A stretch of DNA of 64,000 nt from Holophagaceae bacterium (lineage in GTDB: Bacteria; Acidobacteriota; Holophagae; Holophagales; Holophagaceae), in contig JADKKO010000004.1 of assembly GCA_016720465.1 (NCBI GenBank), forward strand, positions 1,488,001 through 1,552,000, given 5' to 3'. Of this stretch, positions 22,336-31,579 are shown one piece after another. Under the pieces are notes generated by a model, which was not told the DNA's origin, searched no databases, and saw only the letters and a program-made list of their open reading frames with translations. Position 1 is the first letter of the stretch, and each line of letters opens with the position of its first letter. The position numbers and the translations under genes are program-made.

Positions 22336-24162
22336 ATGAACCCTACCCATCCGGCCTTCAGCGACGAACTCGCGTACCAGTGCACGCAGGAGCTCTACCG
22401 GTGCCTGGAGGAAGTGGGCAGCACCAAAGGCGTGCTGTATCTCCGGGTGCCGAAAGGCTTCGCGGATGAAGGCGCCTTCCAGAACGTGTGCGAGTACGGG
22501 TGGCCCCGGGGCAGCCACGCGCCTGCCAGCATTCCGGCCCAGGATCCCCTGCTGATCTGGGTCCAGAGGGAGAAACGCGCCTTCGCGGTGAACGATCCGG
22601 AAGAATTCCAAGAGTTGGATCCATTCTCAAGGGGGTCCAACGATCCCCGGTTCCTGCTCGCGCCCATCTACCTGAAAGGGGATTGGGTGGGGCTGTTGAT
22701 GCAAAGGGACCGGAACAAGGGCGTGCATTACGACATCGACCACGATGAAAAACCCACGCTCAGGATTTGCAATGATGTAGTCGAGACCCTCAGGAAATTC
22801 AGGCTTTATGGGGAAGCGGCGCCTCCAGCCCCGAAACCCATGCCCAGGAAAGGTCCCGTCGGCTCCACCATGCCCATGCCGACCGTCCAGACCCCGTTGC
22901 CCGGCGCGGGCCTGATTCCGGAAATCCTCGATTCCGGATCAGCCCAGGCGCACCAACCGGCGCCTTCCAGGGATCGTCCCCATGGCGCCCCCAAGCCATC
23001 CAAGAGGGAGAGCTACGGCCAGTTGCCCTGGGGGCATGAAACCAATGCCGGGATCCAGCCGATGGCCGCCCCCGAACCGCTCCCGGCGAGCGCGGCCGCG
23101 GATCCCGGCGCCGATGCCCTGGATGAGGGATTCGTGGACACCAAGCGCCGCAGCATGCCTTCCCAGGAGCAGAAGGAATTCTTCTGGCAGGCCGCACGGC
23201 TGCTGTTCCGGATGTTGCCCCTGGATGCAGCCGCGCTCTGGATGGATGAGCTTGATAAGCTGCGCCCCCTGCTTGCGTTCAGCGACCGCCCCCTTTCTGC
23301 GGAGCTGCAGCAACAGTTGCTGGCCCATGCGGCCACGATCCTGCCTTCGGTGAAAAGGGAGGACCTCCGCATCCTGGCCCGCCCTGAAAAACGCGAGGTG
23401 ATGCCTTTGGCGGGATCCTTCGCGACCTTTGTTTCGCTGCTGCTTGGCGATGCCGTGAAACCAGCGGAGGGGGGCAGGGATCTGCTTCTGCTGTTCAGGC
23501 TTTCGGACGAGCCGTTCACAGAAGCCGAGCTGGCCTTGATCCGCCAGGTGGGAAACCTGCTCAGCCTGCACCTGGAAGAAGGGCGGCTCCACGAGCGCTA
23601 CCACCGCGCCTTCCTGTCCGTGAGCCACCGCATCCTGAAATCCGGCGAAGGCCGCTCGCCCAAAATGAAGGAGCACAGCCTCAACTGCGCGAAGCTCTCC
23701 CGCGGCGTGGCGCTGCGGATGGAACTGCCCACCGAGGACGTGGAGGCCATCAGCATCGCGGCCATCCTCCAGGATGTGGGCTCGCTGCTTCTGGATCCGG
23801 CAATGATGGCCAAACCTGAGCTGAGCGCGGCGGAGCTGGCCAAGGCCCGGACCCATCCGGTGCTGGCGGCGGCCTTCCTGAAAGGGCTCCGATTCCCCTT
23901 CGATGTGTTGAAGATCATCCGCCACCACCACGAGCGCTGGGATGGCAAAGGCTATCCCGACGGCCTCGCAGGCGAGGAAATCCCCATCGGAAGCCGCATC
24001 ATCGGCCTGGTGGAAGCGTTCGACGTGATGACCACCGGCAAGGGCTACAAAGCTCCCAAGGCACTGGCCAAAGTCCTGGATGAGCTCCGCCGTGAATCAG
24101 GCCACCAGTTCGACCCGAAGACGGTCGAGGCGCTCATCTCGGTCGTGGGGAAGGGGAAATAG
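22336..24162 (+). CDS. GAF-like/degenerate HD-GYP domain protein
   Basis: A 608-residue protein. Residues ~10-160 resemble a GAF sensor region, ~165-260 are Pro/Ala-rich linker, ~285-430 may be another GAF-like region, and ~440-600 are an HD-GYP-type domain. HHHERWDGKGYPDGL is intact, but the HD signature reads LQDVGS instead of LHDIGK, losing the His ligand and the Lys. It may therefore bind rather than cleave cyclic di-GMP, or coordinate metals differently. It starts at ATG 22336 (MNPTHPAFSD); the upstream reading to 22294 has no support. Confidence 0.85.
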   Translation: MNPTHPAFSDELAYQCTQELYRCLEEVGSTKGVLYLRVPKGFADEGAFQNVCEYGWPRGSHAPASIPAQDPLLIWVQREKRAFAVNDPEEFQELDPFSRGSNDPRFLLAPIYLKGDWVGLLMQRDRNKGVHYDIDHDEKPTLRICNDVVETLRKFRLYGEAAPPAPKPMPRKGPVGSTMPMPTVQTPLPGAGLIPEILDSGSAQAHQPAPSRDRPHGAPKPSKRESYGQLPWGHETNAGIQPMAAPEPLPASAAADPGADALDEGFVDTKRRSMPSQEQKEFFWQAARLLFRMLPLDAAALWMDELDKLRPLLAFSDRPLSAELQQQLLAHAATILPSVKREDLRILARPEKREVMPLAGSFATFVSLLLGDAVKPAEGGRDLLLLFRLSDEPFTEAELALIRQVGNLLSLHLEEGRLHERYHRAFLSVSHRILKSGEGRSPKMKEHSLNCAKLSRGVALRMELPTEDVEAISIAAILQDVGSLLLDPAMMAKPELSAAELAKARTHPVLAAAFLKGLRFPFDVLKIIRHHHERWDGKGYPDGLAGEEIPIGSRIIGLVEAFDVMTTGKGYKAPKALAKVLDELRRESGHQFDPKTVEALISVVGKGK

Positions 24163-24200
24163 GAACTCACGCGCCCCCATCGGCACCCTACACTTGAACC

Positions 24201-24830
24201 ATGGCCCATCCCTCGCCCAGAAACCCAGCCACACGCGTCGACTTCCGGCGGGGGGACGGCTCCGCCCCGGGGACGGATGCCCGGCAAAGGCAGCGGGGTT
24301 TCGTCATGGCCATGCTCATGGCCCTCATCACCATCATGGGGATTATGCTCATGAAAGGAATTCCGGCCATCAGCACCGAAGTCCAGCGTGAGCAGGAAGC
24401 GGAGCTGATTTTCCGCGGGGAAAGCATCGCCAAGGCCATCCGGCTCTTCGCCGCGAAATCCGGACGGTATCCCATGGCGCTGACGGAACTTGAATCCGTG
24501 CGGCCGCGCATCATCCGCAAGGTCTACAAGGACCCCATGACCGAATCCGGCGAATGGGACCTGCTCTACGCAGTCCAGCCGGGCGCCACAGGCGACACCC
24601 GCAGCCTCCCCATCGTCGGGGTGAAGAGTAAAAGCCAGAAGGACAGTTTCAAGATCTACAACAATAAAACCATTTACAGCGATTGGGCCTTCACCGCCAC
24701 CAGCAACCTGCTCGGCCTGCCTTCCGGCGTTCCGGCTCCGGCGACCCCCGGGGACCCGGGCTCCGGGAAGGATGCGGGCTCCCAGGATAGTGGCGGGGGT
24801 TCACCAGCCAAGCCCGGGGGCAAGGGTTGA
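24201..24830 (+). CDS. Type II secretion/type IV pilus pseudopilin-like protein
   Basis: A 209-residue protein. After ~32 polar residues comes RGFVMAMLMALITIMGIMLM, resembling the prepilin cleavage site and hydrophobic alpha-1 helix, though Val-Met replaces the usual Thr-Leu, and Glu5 of the mature form is not seen. The sequence QREQEAELIFRGESI that follows is typical of pseudopilin-like proteins. The C-terminal 40 residues are Gly/Pro/Ser-rich. Its stop overlaps the start of the next gene (TTGA), so the two are translationally coupled. Confidence 0.78.
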   Translation: MAHPSPRNPATRVDFRRGDGSAPGTDARQRQRGFVMAMLMALITIMGIMLMKGIPAISTEVQREQEAELIFRGESIAKAIRLFAAKSGRYPMALTELESVRPRIIRKVYKDPMTESGEWDLLYAVQPGATGDTRSLPIVGVKSKSQKDSFKIYNNKTIYSDWAFTATSNLLGLPSGVPAPATPGDPGSGKDAGSQDSGGGSPAKPGGKG

Positions 24831-26044
24831 GGACTGCGAGGCGAAGGCTCTTCCTGGCCTCGGCGCTGGTGGTGGCCGCGGCTGTGGCCGTGGGGGTCCA
24901 TGCCCGCGGCCGGGCGGCCTTCGCCCCGGCCTCGGCCTTGGCATCGATGCCCGGCCCCAACGAGACGTTCGATGCCTGGGCCCGGCGGCTGGAAGCCAAA
25001 GGTGTCGAGGTTTCGGCTGGAATCTGGGATCTCCAGAGCGGAAAGCTCCTGGAGTCCCACAACCCTGATGCGGCCTTGCTGCCCGCCAGCACCACCAAAA
25101 TCATTTCCACCTATGCGATGCTGCGGATCTGGAAGCCGGATTTCGAGTTGAGGACCGAAATCTTTGGCAACCTCAGCGGCAACACCGTGCGCGGCGATCT
25201 GGTCATCAAGGGGGGAGGCGATCCCTTCCTCACTTCGGAGCGCATCTGGGTTCTCGCCCAGGACCTCAAGCGCCTGGGCGTGTATCGCGTGACGGGCCGC
25301 CTTCGGCTGGACCAGAGCGCCTTTGACAGCCAGCGCTACGCCCAGGGTTGGGAGAACACCAGCGCCAACACGACGCCTCCCATCTCGGCCCTGGCAGTCA
25401 ATTTCAACCGCGACGAACGGGGCAATCTGGTCGTGGATCCCGATGCCCTGGCCTACACCACGTTTCAACGCGTCTTCCAGGAAACCGGCATCGCCTTCGA
25501 CGGCCTCCAGACGAACGAGCCGCCCGCCCGGAAACTCATGGATTTCCCTTCTCCGCCCTTGCGGATGCTGATCCAGGACATCAACAAGTTTTCGAACAAC
25601 TTCATGGTGGAGATGCTCTTGAAGGCCCTGGGCGATGGTTCCTGGCCCTCGGGGGTCGCCAGGGTCCAGGCCTTTTATCAAACCAACTACGGCCTGGGGC
25701 CTGACAAGATCCGCTTCACGGATGGTTCTGGCCTCAGCAAGGACAACCGGCTGTCGGCGCGGACGCTGGCGGTGGTCCTGCGCGGCGCTTGGAATGATTT
25801 CGAGGTGGGTCCGGAATTCCAGGCCTCCCTGAAAGTCATCGGCGGCGAACCGTGGAGGCTGAAGATCAAGGACCCGAACCTCGCCCGCCGGGTGCGCTGC
25901 AAGACCGGCCATTTGAGCGGCGTGGACACGGTGTGCGGCGTGATCCAGATGCCCGATGGAAAGTTGAGGGTCTTCGCCATCCTGCTCAACGGCAAGGCCA
26001 ATGACCAGGATGTGTGGGAGCAGGTCAGCCGCTGGGCGAACTGA
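24827..26044 (+). CDS. dacB: D-alanyl-D-alanine carboxypeptidase/endopeptidase (S13, DacB/PBP4-like)
   Basis: A 405-residue periplasmic peptidoglycan enzyme with an N-terminal signal or anchor (RRLFLASALVVAAAVAVGV). The active-site motifs are PASTTKIIS (SxxK nucleophile), SNN at ~262 (SxN) and CKTGHLSGV (KTG). It is shorter than E. coli PBP4, mainly in the insert domains. It starts at TTG 24827, overlapping the previous stop by the TTGA arrangement. It would trim cross-links or pentapeptides. Confidence 0.93.
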   Translation: MRTARRRLFLASALVVAAAVAVGVHARGRAAFAPASALASMPGPNETFDAWARRLEAKGVEVSAGIWDLQSGKLLESHNPDAALLPASTTKIISTYAMLRIWKPDFELRTEIFGNLSGNTVRGDLVIKGGGDPFLTSERIWVLAQDLKRLGVYRVTGRLRLDQSAFDSQRYAQGWENTSANTTPPISALAVNFNRDERGNLVVDPDALAYTTFQRVFQETGIAFDGLQTNEPPARKLMDFPSPPLRMLIQDINKFSNNFMVEMLLKALGDGSWPSGVARVQAFYQTNYGLGPDKIRFTDGSGLSKDNRLSARTLAVVLRGAWNDFEVGPEFQASLKVIGGEPWRLKIKDPNLARRVRCKTGHLSGVDTVCGVIQMPDGKLRVFAILLNGKANDQDVWEQVSRWAN

Positions 26045-26075
26045 TATCCAGCGGAACTGCTGCCATGCTGGACGC

Positions 26076-26975
26076 ATGCGGACGAGCGACCACAGCACGG
26101 GGCTCCTGGTGACCATCCTCGGCGCCGCTTTGCTGGGTTTCGCCGGAATCTTCGTGAGGTGGTCGGCCCCTGCGAGCCCGGTGATGGTGGGCTTCTACCG
26201 GATGGTGTTCGCCCTGCCGGGGCTGTTGATCCTGGCGTGGCGGAGCCCGAAACGGGAGGGCGTCACGCCGGAGGCGGAACGCCGTGGGACCCTTTGGGCC
26301 ATCGCGGCGGGACTCTGCTTCACGGGAGATCTCTGGACCTGGCATGCGGCCATGAACTACACCACCGTCGCCAATGCGACGTTGCTGGTGGGCCTGGCTC
26401 CGCTGTGGGTGGCCCTCATCTCAGTCGCCTTCATGTCCGTGCGGCTGCGCAAGCGGTTCTGGGCCGGACTTCTGCTTGCCTTGGCCGGAGCCCTGGTCCT
26501 GGGTTTTGCCAAAGGCGCCAGGTGGGGCACGGGGAGGGGCGAGCTGCTGGGCGGGATCGCCTCCCTCTGGTACGCGGTCTTCACCCTGGCCATCGCCAGG
26601 GCCCGGGCCCACCTGAGCGCGCTCATGGCGCTGCTCTGGGTCGTGATCACCTGCCTGATCGGCTTCGGCCTCATCGGGGCGGTCCAGGGCGCCGCCTTCA
26701 GCGGATTCCCATCGCAGGCCTGGCTTGCCTTGGCGGGTCTGGGGTTGGTGGTGCAGGTGCTGGCCTGGTGGCTCATCACCTGGGGCCTGGGCCACGTCAG
26801 CACGAGCCTGGGCAGCGTTGGACTGCTCACGCAGGCCATCGCCACGGTCCTTCTCGGCTGGATGCTTCTGAGCGAACCGGTGAAACCGCTCCAGGGCATC
26901 GGCGCCGGATTGATCCTGGCGGGCATCGCCATGGCCGCGTTGGCTCCGCCGGTACCCAAATTCAAGGCCGGGTGA
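26076..26975 (+). CDS. EamA/DMT-superfamily transporter
   Basis: A 299-residue inner-membrane protein with about ten hydrophobic segments in two EamA repeats (residues ~12-140 and ~150-290). It begins LLVTILGAALLGFAGIFVRW and contains the TVANATLLVGLAPLWVAL stretch typical of drug/metabolite exporters. ATG 26076 (MRTSDHSTG) was chosen; upstream in-frame codons lie in the previous gene. The transported compound cannot be deduced. Confidence 0.92.
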   Translation: MRTSDHSTGLLVTILGAALLGFAGIFVRWSAPASPVMVGFYRMVFALPGLLILAWRSPKREGVTPEAERRGTLWAIAAGLCFTGDLWTWHAAMNYTTVANATLLVGLAPLWVALISVAFMSVRLRKRFWAGLLLALAGALVLGFAKGARWGTGRGELLGGIASLWYAVFTLAIARARAHLSALMALLWVVITCLIGFGLIGAVQGAAFSGFPSQAWLALAGLGLVVQVLAWWLITWGLGHVSTSLGSVGLLTQAIATVLLGWMLLSEPVKPLQGIGAGLILAGIAMAALAPPVPKFKAG

Positions 26976-26983
26976 GGGGCGCG

Positions 26984-28261
26984 TTATTCCGGCGTGAGCA
27001 CGCCGCGATCCTCGCGATAAGCGAACAGTTCCCCGAAACGGCCCCACGTCACCAGGGTGCCGAACGTGTTTTCGAGGTTTTCCATGGGGAGCCTCACCGT
27101 GAGCTCCGACAGCAGTTCTTCCTTGGATAATTCGCCTTCCCTCAACTCGATGAGGTCCCTCACTACGCGGAACAGCTTGAGGTCCAACAATTGGGCCTTC
27201 CAGATTTCCTTGCGGCTGTCCATGTCCGCCGCGACGAACCGCTTTCCCAACTGCGTCAATTTGACGTTCCGGCGGGGGGTTTCCACCAGTTCGAGCATTT
27301 CGGCGCTCTTGACGATCGGCAGCACCTTTTCGAAGGGGACATGGGTGAGGGAGACCACCTGGAAGAGGTCGCAGCTGCCGCCCTGCTGGGTATCGAGGAA
27401 TTCCAGCAGGCCCAGGATGTCGCCGGTGTTGGCGAAGGGCAATGGCTCGATGATGTCATTGTCCAGGTCCTGGGTCACGGTGGTGATCGAGACGTCAGGC
27501 AGTTCGGCCGATGCGATGACATCATGGAGCTGGTCCACGAGCCGCCGGAATTCGCTGCTGCGGGGGTCCCGGGGCCGGGGCAGGGGGATGTCCACCACCG
27601 TGCGGATGGAACTGGGCATGCCGCCCAGCACCGCCACCCGATCCGCCATCAGAACGGCCTCGGAGATGCTGTGGCTCACCAGCACGATGGAGCTGGGATT
27701 GATGTCGGCGTTGCTCCAGATATCCAGGATTTCCTGCCGGAGGGCCTCGGCAGTGAGCGCGTCCACCTGGCTGAAGGGATCGTCCATCACCAAAATTTCC
27801 GGATCCACCGCCAGAGCGCGGGCCACGCCCACGCGCTGCTTGATGCCCCTGGAAAGCTCCCGGGGGAAGGCTTCCTCGAAGCCCTCCAGGCCCACCTTCT
27901 GGATGGCGCTGGCGGCTTTCTCCCGGACCTCTTCTTCGGGCAATTCCCGGGCCCGGAGCACCATGCGCACATTCCCCTCCACGGTCATCCAGGGCACCAG
28001 GGCGAAGGTCTGGAAGACCATGGCCACGCTGAGGTTGAGGCCGCGCAAACGTTCGCCATGCCAGCGGACCTCGCCCTTGGTCGGGTTCAGGAGCCCCGAC
28101 ATGATGCGGAGCAATGTTGATTTTCCGCTGCCGTTGGGCCCCACCAGGCAGAGCACTTCGTCCGGCTTCACCGATAGATTGAAATCCTCCAGGACTCGCT
28201 TCACCTGGCCCTTCGGCCCGGGGAACCGCATTTGCACACCTTTGAGCTCGCAGAGGTACAT
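26984..28261 (-). CDS. Nitrate/sulfonate-type ABC transporter ATPase with AAA-associated C-terminal domain
   Basis: A 425-residue protein. Residues ~1-235 are an ABC ATPase: Walker A GPNGSGKST, Q-loop VFQTF, signature LSRGIKQRV and Walker B ILVMDDPFSQVD. Residues ~265-415 form the AAA-associated C-terminal domain found in this subclass. The catalytic Glu after Walker B is Asp (MDDP), and the signature has LSRG instead of LSGG; both are unusual. It is the second gene of a two-gene operon, starting three bases after the permease stop. Substrate unknown; no binding protein is nearby. Confidence 0.92.
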   Translation of the reverse strand: MYLCELKGVQMRFPGPKGQVKRVLEDFNLSVKPDEVLCLVGPNGSGKSTLLRIMSGLLNPTKGEVRWHGERLRGLNLSVAMVFQTFALVPWMTVEGNVRMVLRARELPEEEVREKAASAIQKVGLEGFEEAFPRELSRGIKQRVGVARALAVDPEILVMDDPFSQVDALTAEALRQEILDIWSNADINPSSIVLVSHSISEAVLMADRVAVLGGMPSSIRTVVDIPLPRPRDPRSSEFRRLVDQLHDVIASAELPDVSITTVTQDLDNDIIEPLPFANTGDILGLLEFLDTQQGGSCDLFQVVSLTHVPFEKVLPIVKSAEMLELVETPRRNVKLTQLGKRFVAADMDSRKEIWKAQLLDLKLFRVVRDLIELREGELSKEELLSELTVRLPMENLENTFGTLVTWGRFGELFAYREDRGVLTPE

Positions 28262-28264
28262 GGG

Positions 28265-30010
28265 TCACCGATCCAGCGTGTAGCGCGTCTCGGCCATGCG
28301 ATAGAGCGGCAGCCAGACGATGCGGTTGAATAGCACCACGATGCCGGCCATGAGCAGGCTCGAGGCGGCGATGAGGGGGATGCTGTGGGCCTCGGTGGCC
28401 AGCTGCAGTTGGCTGCCCAGACCGAAAGTGGAGTAGGTCTGGCCTTCGCCGCTCACGAATTCCGTGAGGATGCTGGCGTTCCAGGCGCCGCCGGTGGCCG
28501 TCACCCAGCCCGTGACCATGAAGGGGAAGATGGCAGGAAAGTACAGCGTGGTGAACCGCTTCCAGCGCGTCAGCCGGAAGGCCTTCCCCATCTCCCGCAG
28601 ATCAGAGGGGATGGCCTGCGCCCCCGCGATGATGTTGAAGAGCAGGTACCACTGGGTGCTGACAACCATGAGCAGGACGCTGGAGGCGCCCAGTCCGACG
28701 TGGAAACGCAGCATCGAAGCCGCGATGGCCGCGAAGAGCAGGCTGACCGGATAGCTCACCACCACCTGGACCACCGGTTGCAGCCGTTTGGCCCATTTGG
28801 GATTGAGGCCGATCCAGAGTCCGGCGGGGACCGTCCAGAGCGTCGCCAGCAAGGTCGAGGCCAGGACCCGTGTCAAGCTGATGCCCCCAGCCTTGAAGAG
28901 CCTGGACCAATCCTCGCGTCCCACCAGAGCCAGGATCTTATAGAGTTTCAACCCGCCTGCCGCCAGGAATAGGAGCAGGAGCAGCAGGGTGCCGGCGGCC
29001 AGGAATCCGATGGCGCGCCGCCTTTGCTCGGGTTCCCTGGGCAGTATTTTGGGCAGGTCCTTGGGATTCGGGATCCGTTTCATCAATCGCTCGGTGCGGA
29101 AATGTTCGAGCCAACGCAGCAACCGCGAACGGCGGAAGATGCTCAGGATCAAACTTTTCGGTCGCTCCGGGTTGAGGCTTTCATCCATCTGGAAACCCTG
29201 GGCCCAGGCCATGACGGGGCGCCAGAGCAAGCGGTCCAGGGCCACCACCAGCAACAGCATGGCCACGATGGCGCTCCACTTCGCCGTGGTGTTGCCTGTT
29301 TCGACGGCGGTCTGCATGTAGGCGCCGATGCCCGGCAGCCGGAAATTCTGATTTCCGGTGCTGAAGGCCTCCGCGGACATCAGGAAGAACCACCCGTTGG
29401 CCACGCTCACCATGGAGTTCCATGAAAGACCCGGGGTCGCATAGGGCAGCTCGATCCAGCGCAATTTTTGGTACCAGTTGAGTTGATAGGTACTGGCCAA
29501 CTCCTCCATTTCGGGTGGAAGGGTCTTCAAGCTCTGATAGAAGCTGAAGATCATGTTCCAGGCCTGGCAGGTCACCAGGAGAATGGCCGCTGAAAGCTCG
29601 AGGCCGATGTTGTTCCTGGGAAAAATGGCCAGCATCGCGATGATCACCGGCGGCAGGAAAGCGAGGATGGGCACCGACTGGAGGATGTCCAGGATCGGGA
29701 CGAGAAAGCGTTCGGCGATGGGGTCTTTCGCGGCCCAGTAGGCCAGGGTGAAGGTCAGGCTGAGGCAGATGCAGAAGGCCACGGAGGCCCTGACAATGCT
29801 GAACAGCATGTATTTGGGGAGTGCCGAGAGCCGCAGGTCGATGTCCACCAGAGGCCGTTGCGCCCCGGTCCATTCCCGGCCGACGATCACCAATCCGTAC
29901 AGGATGCCGACCAGGGCCACCAGCACCAGCAAATCCAGGTAGCGCTTCCGCTTGGGCGCGAAAAGCGCGTTGGCCTGGCCCCACATGCTGTTGAGGATGC
30001 TGTTGATCAT
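28265..30010 (-). CDS. ABC transporter permease, two fused BPD-type domains
   Basis: A 581-residue membrane protein carrying two binding-protein-dependent permease units, residues ~75-275 and ~370-560, each with about five helices and an EAA-like loop (MEELASTYQLNWYQKLRWIE in the first; SDLREMGKAFRLTRWKRF in the second). Fusion of two permease halves is known for this nitrate/sulfonate/bicarbonate-like group. It pairs with the ATPase directly downstream. No periplasmic substrate-binding protein gene is present beside it. Confidence 0.92.
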   Translation of the reverse strand: MINSILNSMWGQANALFAPKRKRYLDLLVLVALVGILYGLVIVGREWTGAQRPLVDIDLRLSALPKYMLFSIVRASVAFCICLSLTFTLAYWAAKDPIAERFLVPILDILQSVPILAFLPPVIIAMLAIFPRNNIGLELSAAILLVTCQAWNMIFSFYQSLKTLPPEMEELASTYQLNWYQKLRWIELPYATPGLSWNSMVSVANGWFFLMSAEAFSTGNQNFRLPGIGAYMQTAVETGNTTAKWSAIVAMLLLVVALDRLLWRPVMAWAQGFQMDESLNPERPKSLILSIFRRSRLLRWLEHFRTERLMKRIPNPKDLPKILPREPEQRRRAIGFLAAGTLLLLLLFLAAGGLKLYKILALVGREDWSRLFKAGGISLTRVLASTLLATLWTVPAGLWIGLNPKWAKRLQPVVQVVVSYPVSLLFAAIAASMLRFHVGLGASSVLLMVVSTQWYLLFNIIAGAQAIPSDLREMGKAFRLTRWKRFTTLYFPAIFPFMVTGWVTATGGAWNASILTEFVSGEGQTYSTFGLGSQLQLATEAHSIPLIAASSLLMAGIVVLFNRIVWLPLYRMAETRYTLDR

Positions 30011-30337
30011 CGCTGAAACCCAAAGGTCTAGGGAGGCGAGCCTGGATCCTGGTGGAAGCAGGCCAAACCATTCCGCCGCCGCGTGACCAGGACGCTATGG
30101 CCTCCGTCTACCCATCCAAGGAGCGGGGCCTCAGTTCCCGGCGCGCGGCCTGGACGACGGAGGTTCAGCGATCGTGGAGCCACTTCCCATCGCAACCTCC
30201 TTTCCGTCAAAGCCATGGCCAGGATGGCCTGCCCGGCATCCTGCGGTCAACAGTCCAGAAAGGTTTTAGTCAGCCTGCTGCCGGAGCAAGGCCGAAGGTC
30301 TTCCGGCCTGTTGCGAAGCACCCACCATTTAGTGGAC
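30011..30337. other. Intergenic region, nothing recognised
   Basis: 327 bases between the permease start and the MoxR stop (both minus strand). I looked for a riboswitch-like leader, because guanidine or other riboswitches often precede such transporters, but found no motif I can support. Promoter elements are not clear. Confidence 0.5.
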
Positions 30338-31300
30338 CTAGGGACGAGGGACGGATTGGAGGAGCTGCGTGATCACTTGATCCGTCGTCAAGCCATCGGC
30401 TTCGCTTTCATAGGTGAGCAGCAGGCGATGGCGCATCACGTCAGGGGCCAGGCTGATCACGTCGTCCGGCAGCACGTGGTCCCGGCCGGCCAGGAATGCC
30501 AGGGCCTTGGATGAACTCTGCAAGGCCAGCGAAGCCCGGGGGCTGGCGCCGCAACGGATGTTCTCCCGGCCTTTCCACTCCTTGCCGTGCCCGGGGCGGG
30601 TGGCCTGGACCAGTTTCACGATGAAGTTGCGGATGGCGTCGTCCAGGCGGACCCTCGCGGCATGCTGGCCCAAGGCAAGAATCGTGGGGCCATCGGCGAT
30701 CGCCCTCACAAGCTCTTCGTTCCCATCGGCCCTGCGGAGAACTTCAACCTCCTCGGCGGGCCCGGGGTAATCGACCCGGAGTTTGAACAGAAACCGGTCC
30801 ATCTGGGCTTCGGGCAACGGGAACGTGCCCTCCTGCTCCAGAGGATTCTGCGTGGCCAGCACCAGGAACGGGTCGGGCAGCAGGAAGCTTTCATCGCCAA
30901 GGGTCACCTGGCGTTCTTCCATGGCCTCCAAAAGGGCGCTTTGGACCTTGGAGGGGGCCCGGTTGATTTCGTCCGCCAGCAGCAGATTGGCGAAAACGGG
31001 TCCTCTTTTGGGGGTGAAGGTCAGGTTTTTGGGATCGAAGATCAAGGTTCCGATCACATCGCTGGGGAGCAGGTCCGGGGTGAATTGGATGCGGCGGAAA
31101 ACCATCCGGCTGGCCCCGGCCAAAGTCTTGATGGTGCGGGTCTTGGCCAGGCCTGGCAGGCCCTCGAGCAGGACATGCCCCCGGCAGAGCAGGGCGACCA
31201 GAAGCCGGTTGAGCAGGAGATTCTGCCCGACGATGACCTTCCGGCATTCAGCCAGCAGGGGTTCCATCGGAGATGCGGCGGCAGGAGTAGGCATGGACAT
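30338..31300 (-). CDS. MoxR-family AAA+ ATPase
   Basis: A 320-residue AAA+ ATPase of the MoxR group. Walker A is EGLPGLAKTRTIK, Walker B LLLADEINRAP, sensor 1 LATQNP, and the arginine-finger-side sequence PEAQMDRFLFK follows. Such proteins act as chaperones that insert metals or assemble complexes, usually with vWA and DUF58 partners. Here no vWA, DUF58 or transglutaminase gene is adjacent, so its client is unknown. It starts at ATG 31300 (MSMPTPAAAS); ATG 31294 is also possible. Confidence 0.94.
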   Translation of the reverse strand: MSMPTPAAASPMEPLLAECRKVIVGQNLLLNRLLVALLCRGHVLLEGLPGLAKTRTIKTLAGASRMVFRRIQFTPDLLPSDVIGTLIFDPKNLTFTPKRGPVFANLLLADEINRAPSKVQSALLEAMEERQVTLGDESFLLPDPFLVLATQNPLEQEGTFPLPEAQMDRFLFKLRVDYPGPAEEVEVLRRADGNEELVRAIADGPTILALGQHAARVRLDDAIRNFIVKLVQATRPGHGKEWKGRENIRCGASPRASLALQSSSKALAFLAGRDHVLPDDVISLAPDVMRHRLLLTYESEADGLTTDQVITQLLQSVPRP

Positions 31301-31579
31301 CAGGGTATCGGAATCAGGGCGGGGATTGGGTTCAATCCAGCTAGGCGTGGTTCCAGCACCTTCGGAATCGGGGAGCTGGCAGCTTGCAAGACTTCAGGTG
31401 GGCAATTATTTCTTCCTGTTTATTCTAACTAAATCGTATTGCATGTAGCCTTATCTTTGCTGATACTCTGCCTAATGCTTTAATCCTCTCCTGCTCCAAA
31501 AAGCTTTTTCACCCGTAGTGCGCCCGTTCTTTTTCATCTCGTTCTGGCCGCAAGGTCTGGATTTTTTCTAGGAGGCTCC

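Noticed and set aside
30011..30337. Possible riboswitch upstream of the ABC permease
   Set aside because: I checked by eye for guanidine-I, cobalamin and TPP-like conserved blocks and found none convincing.
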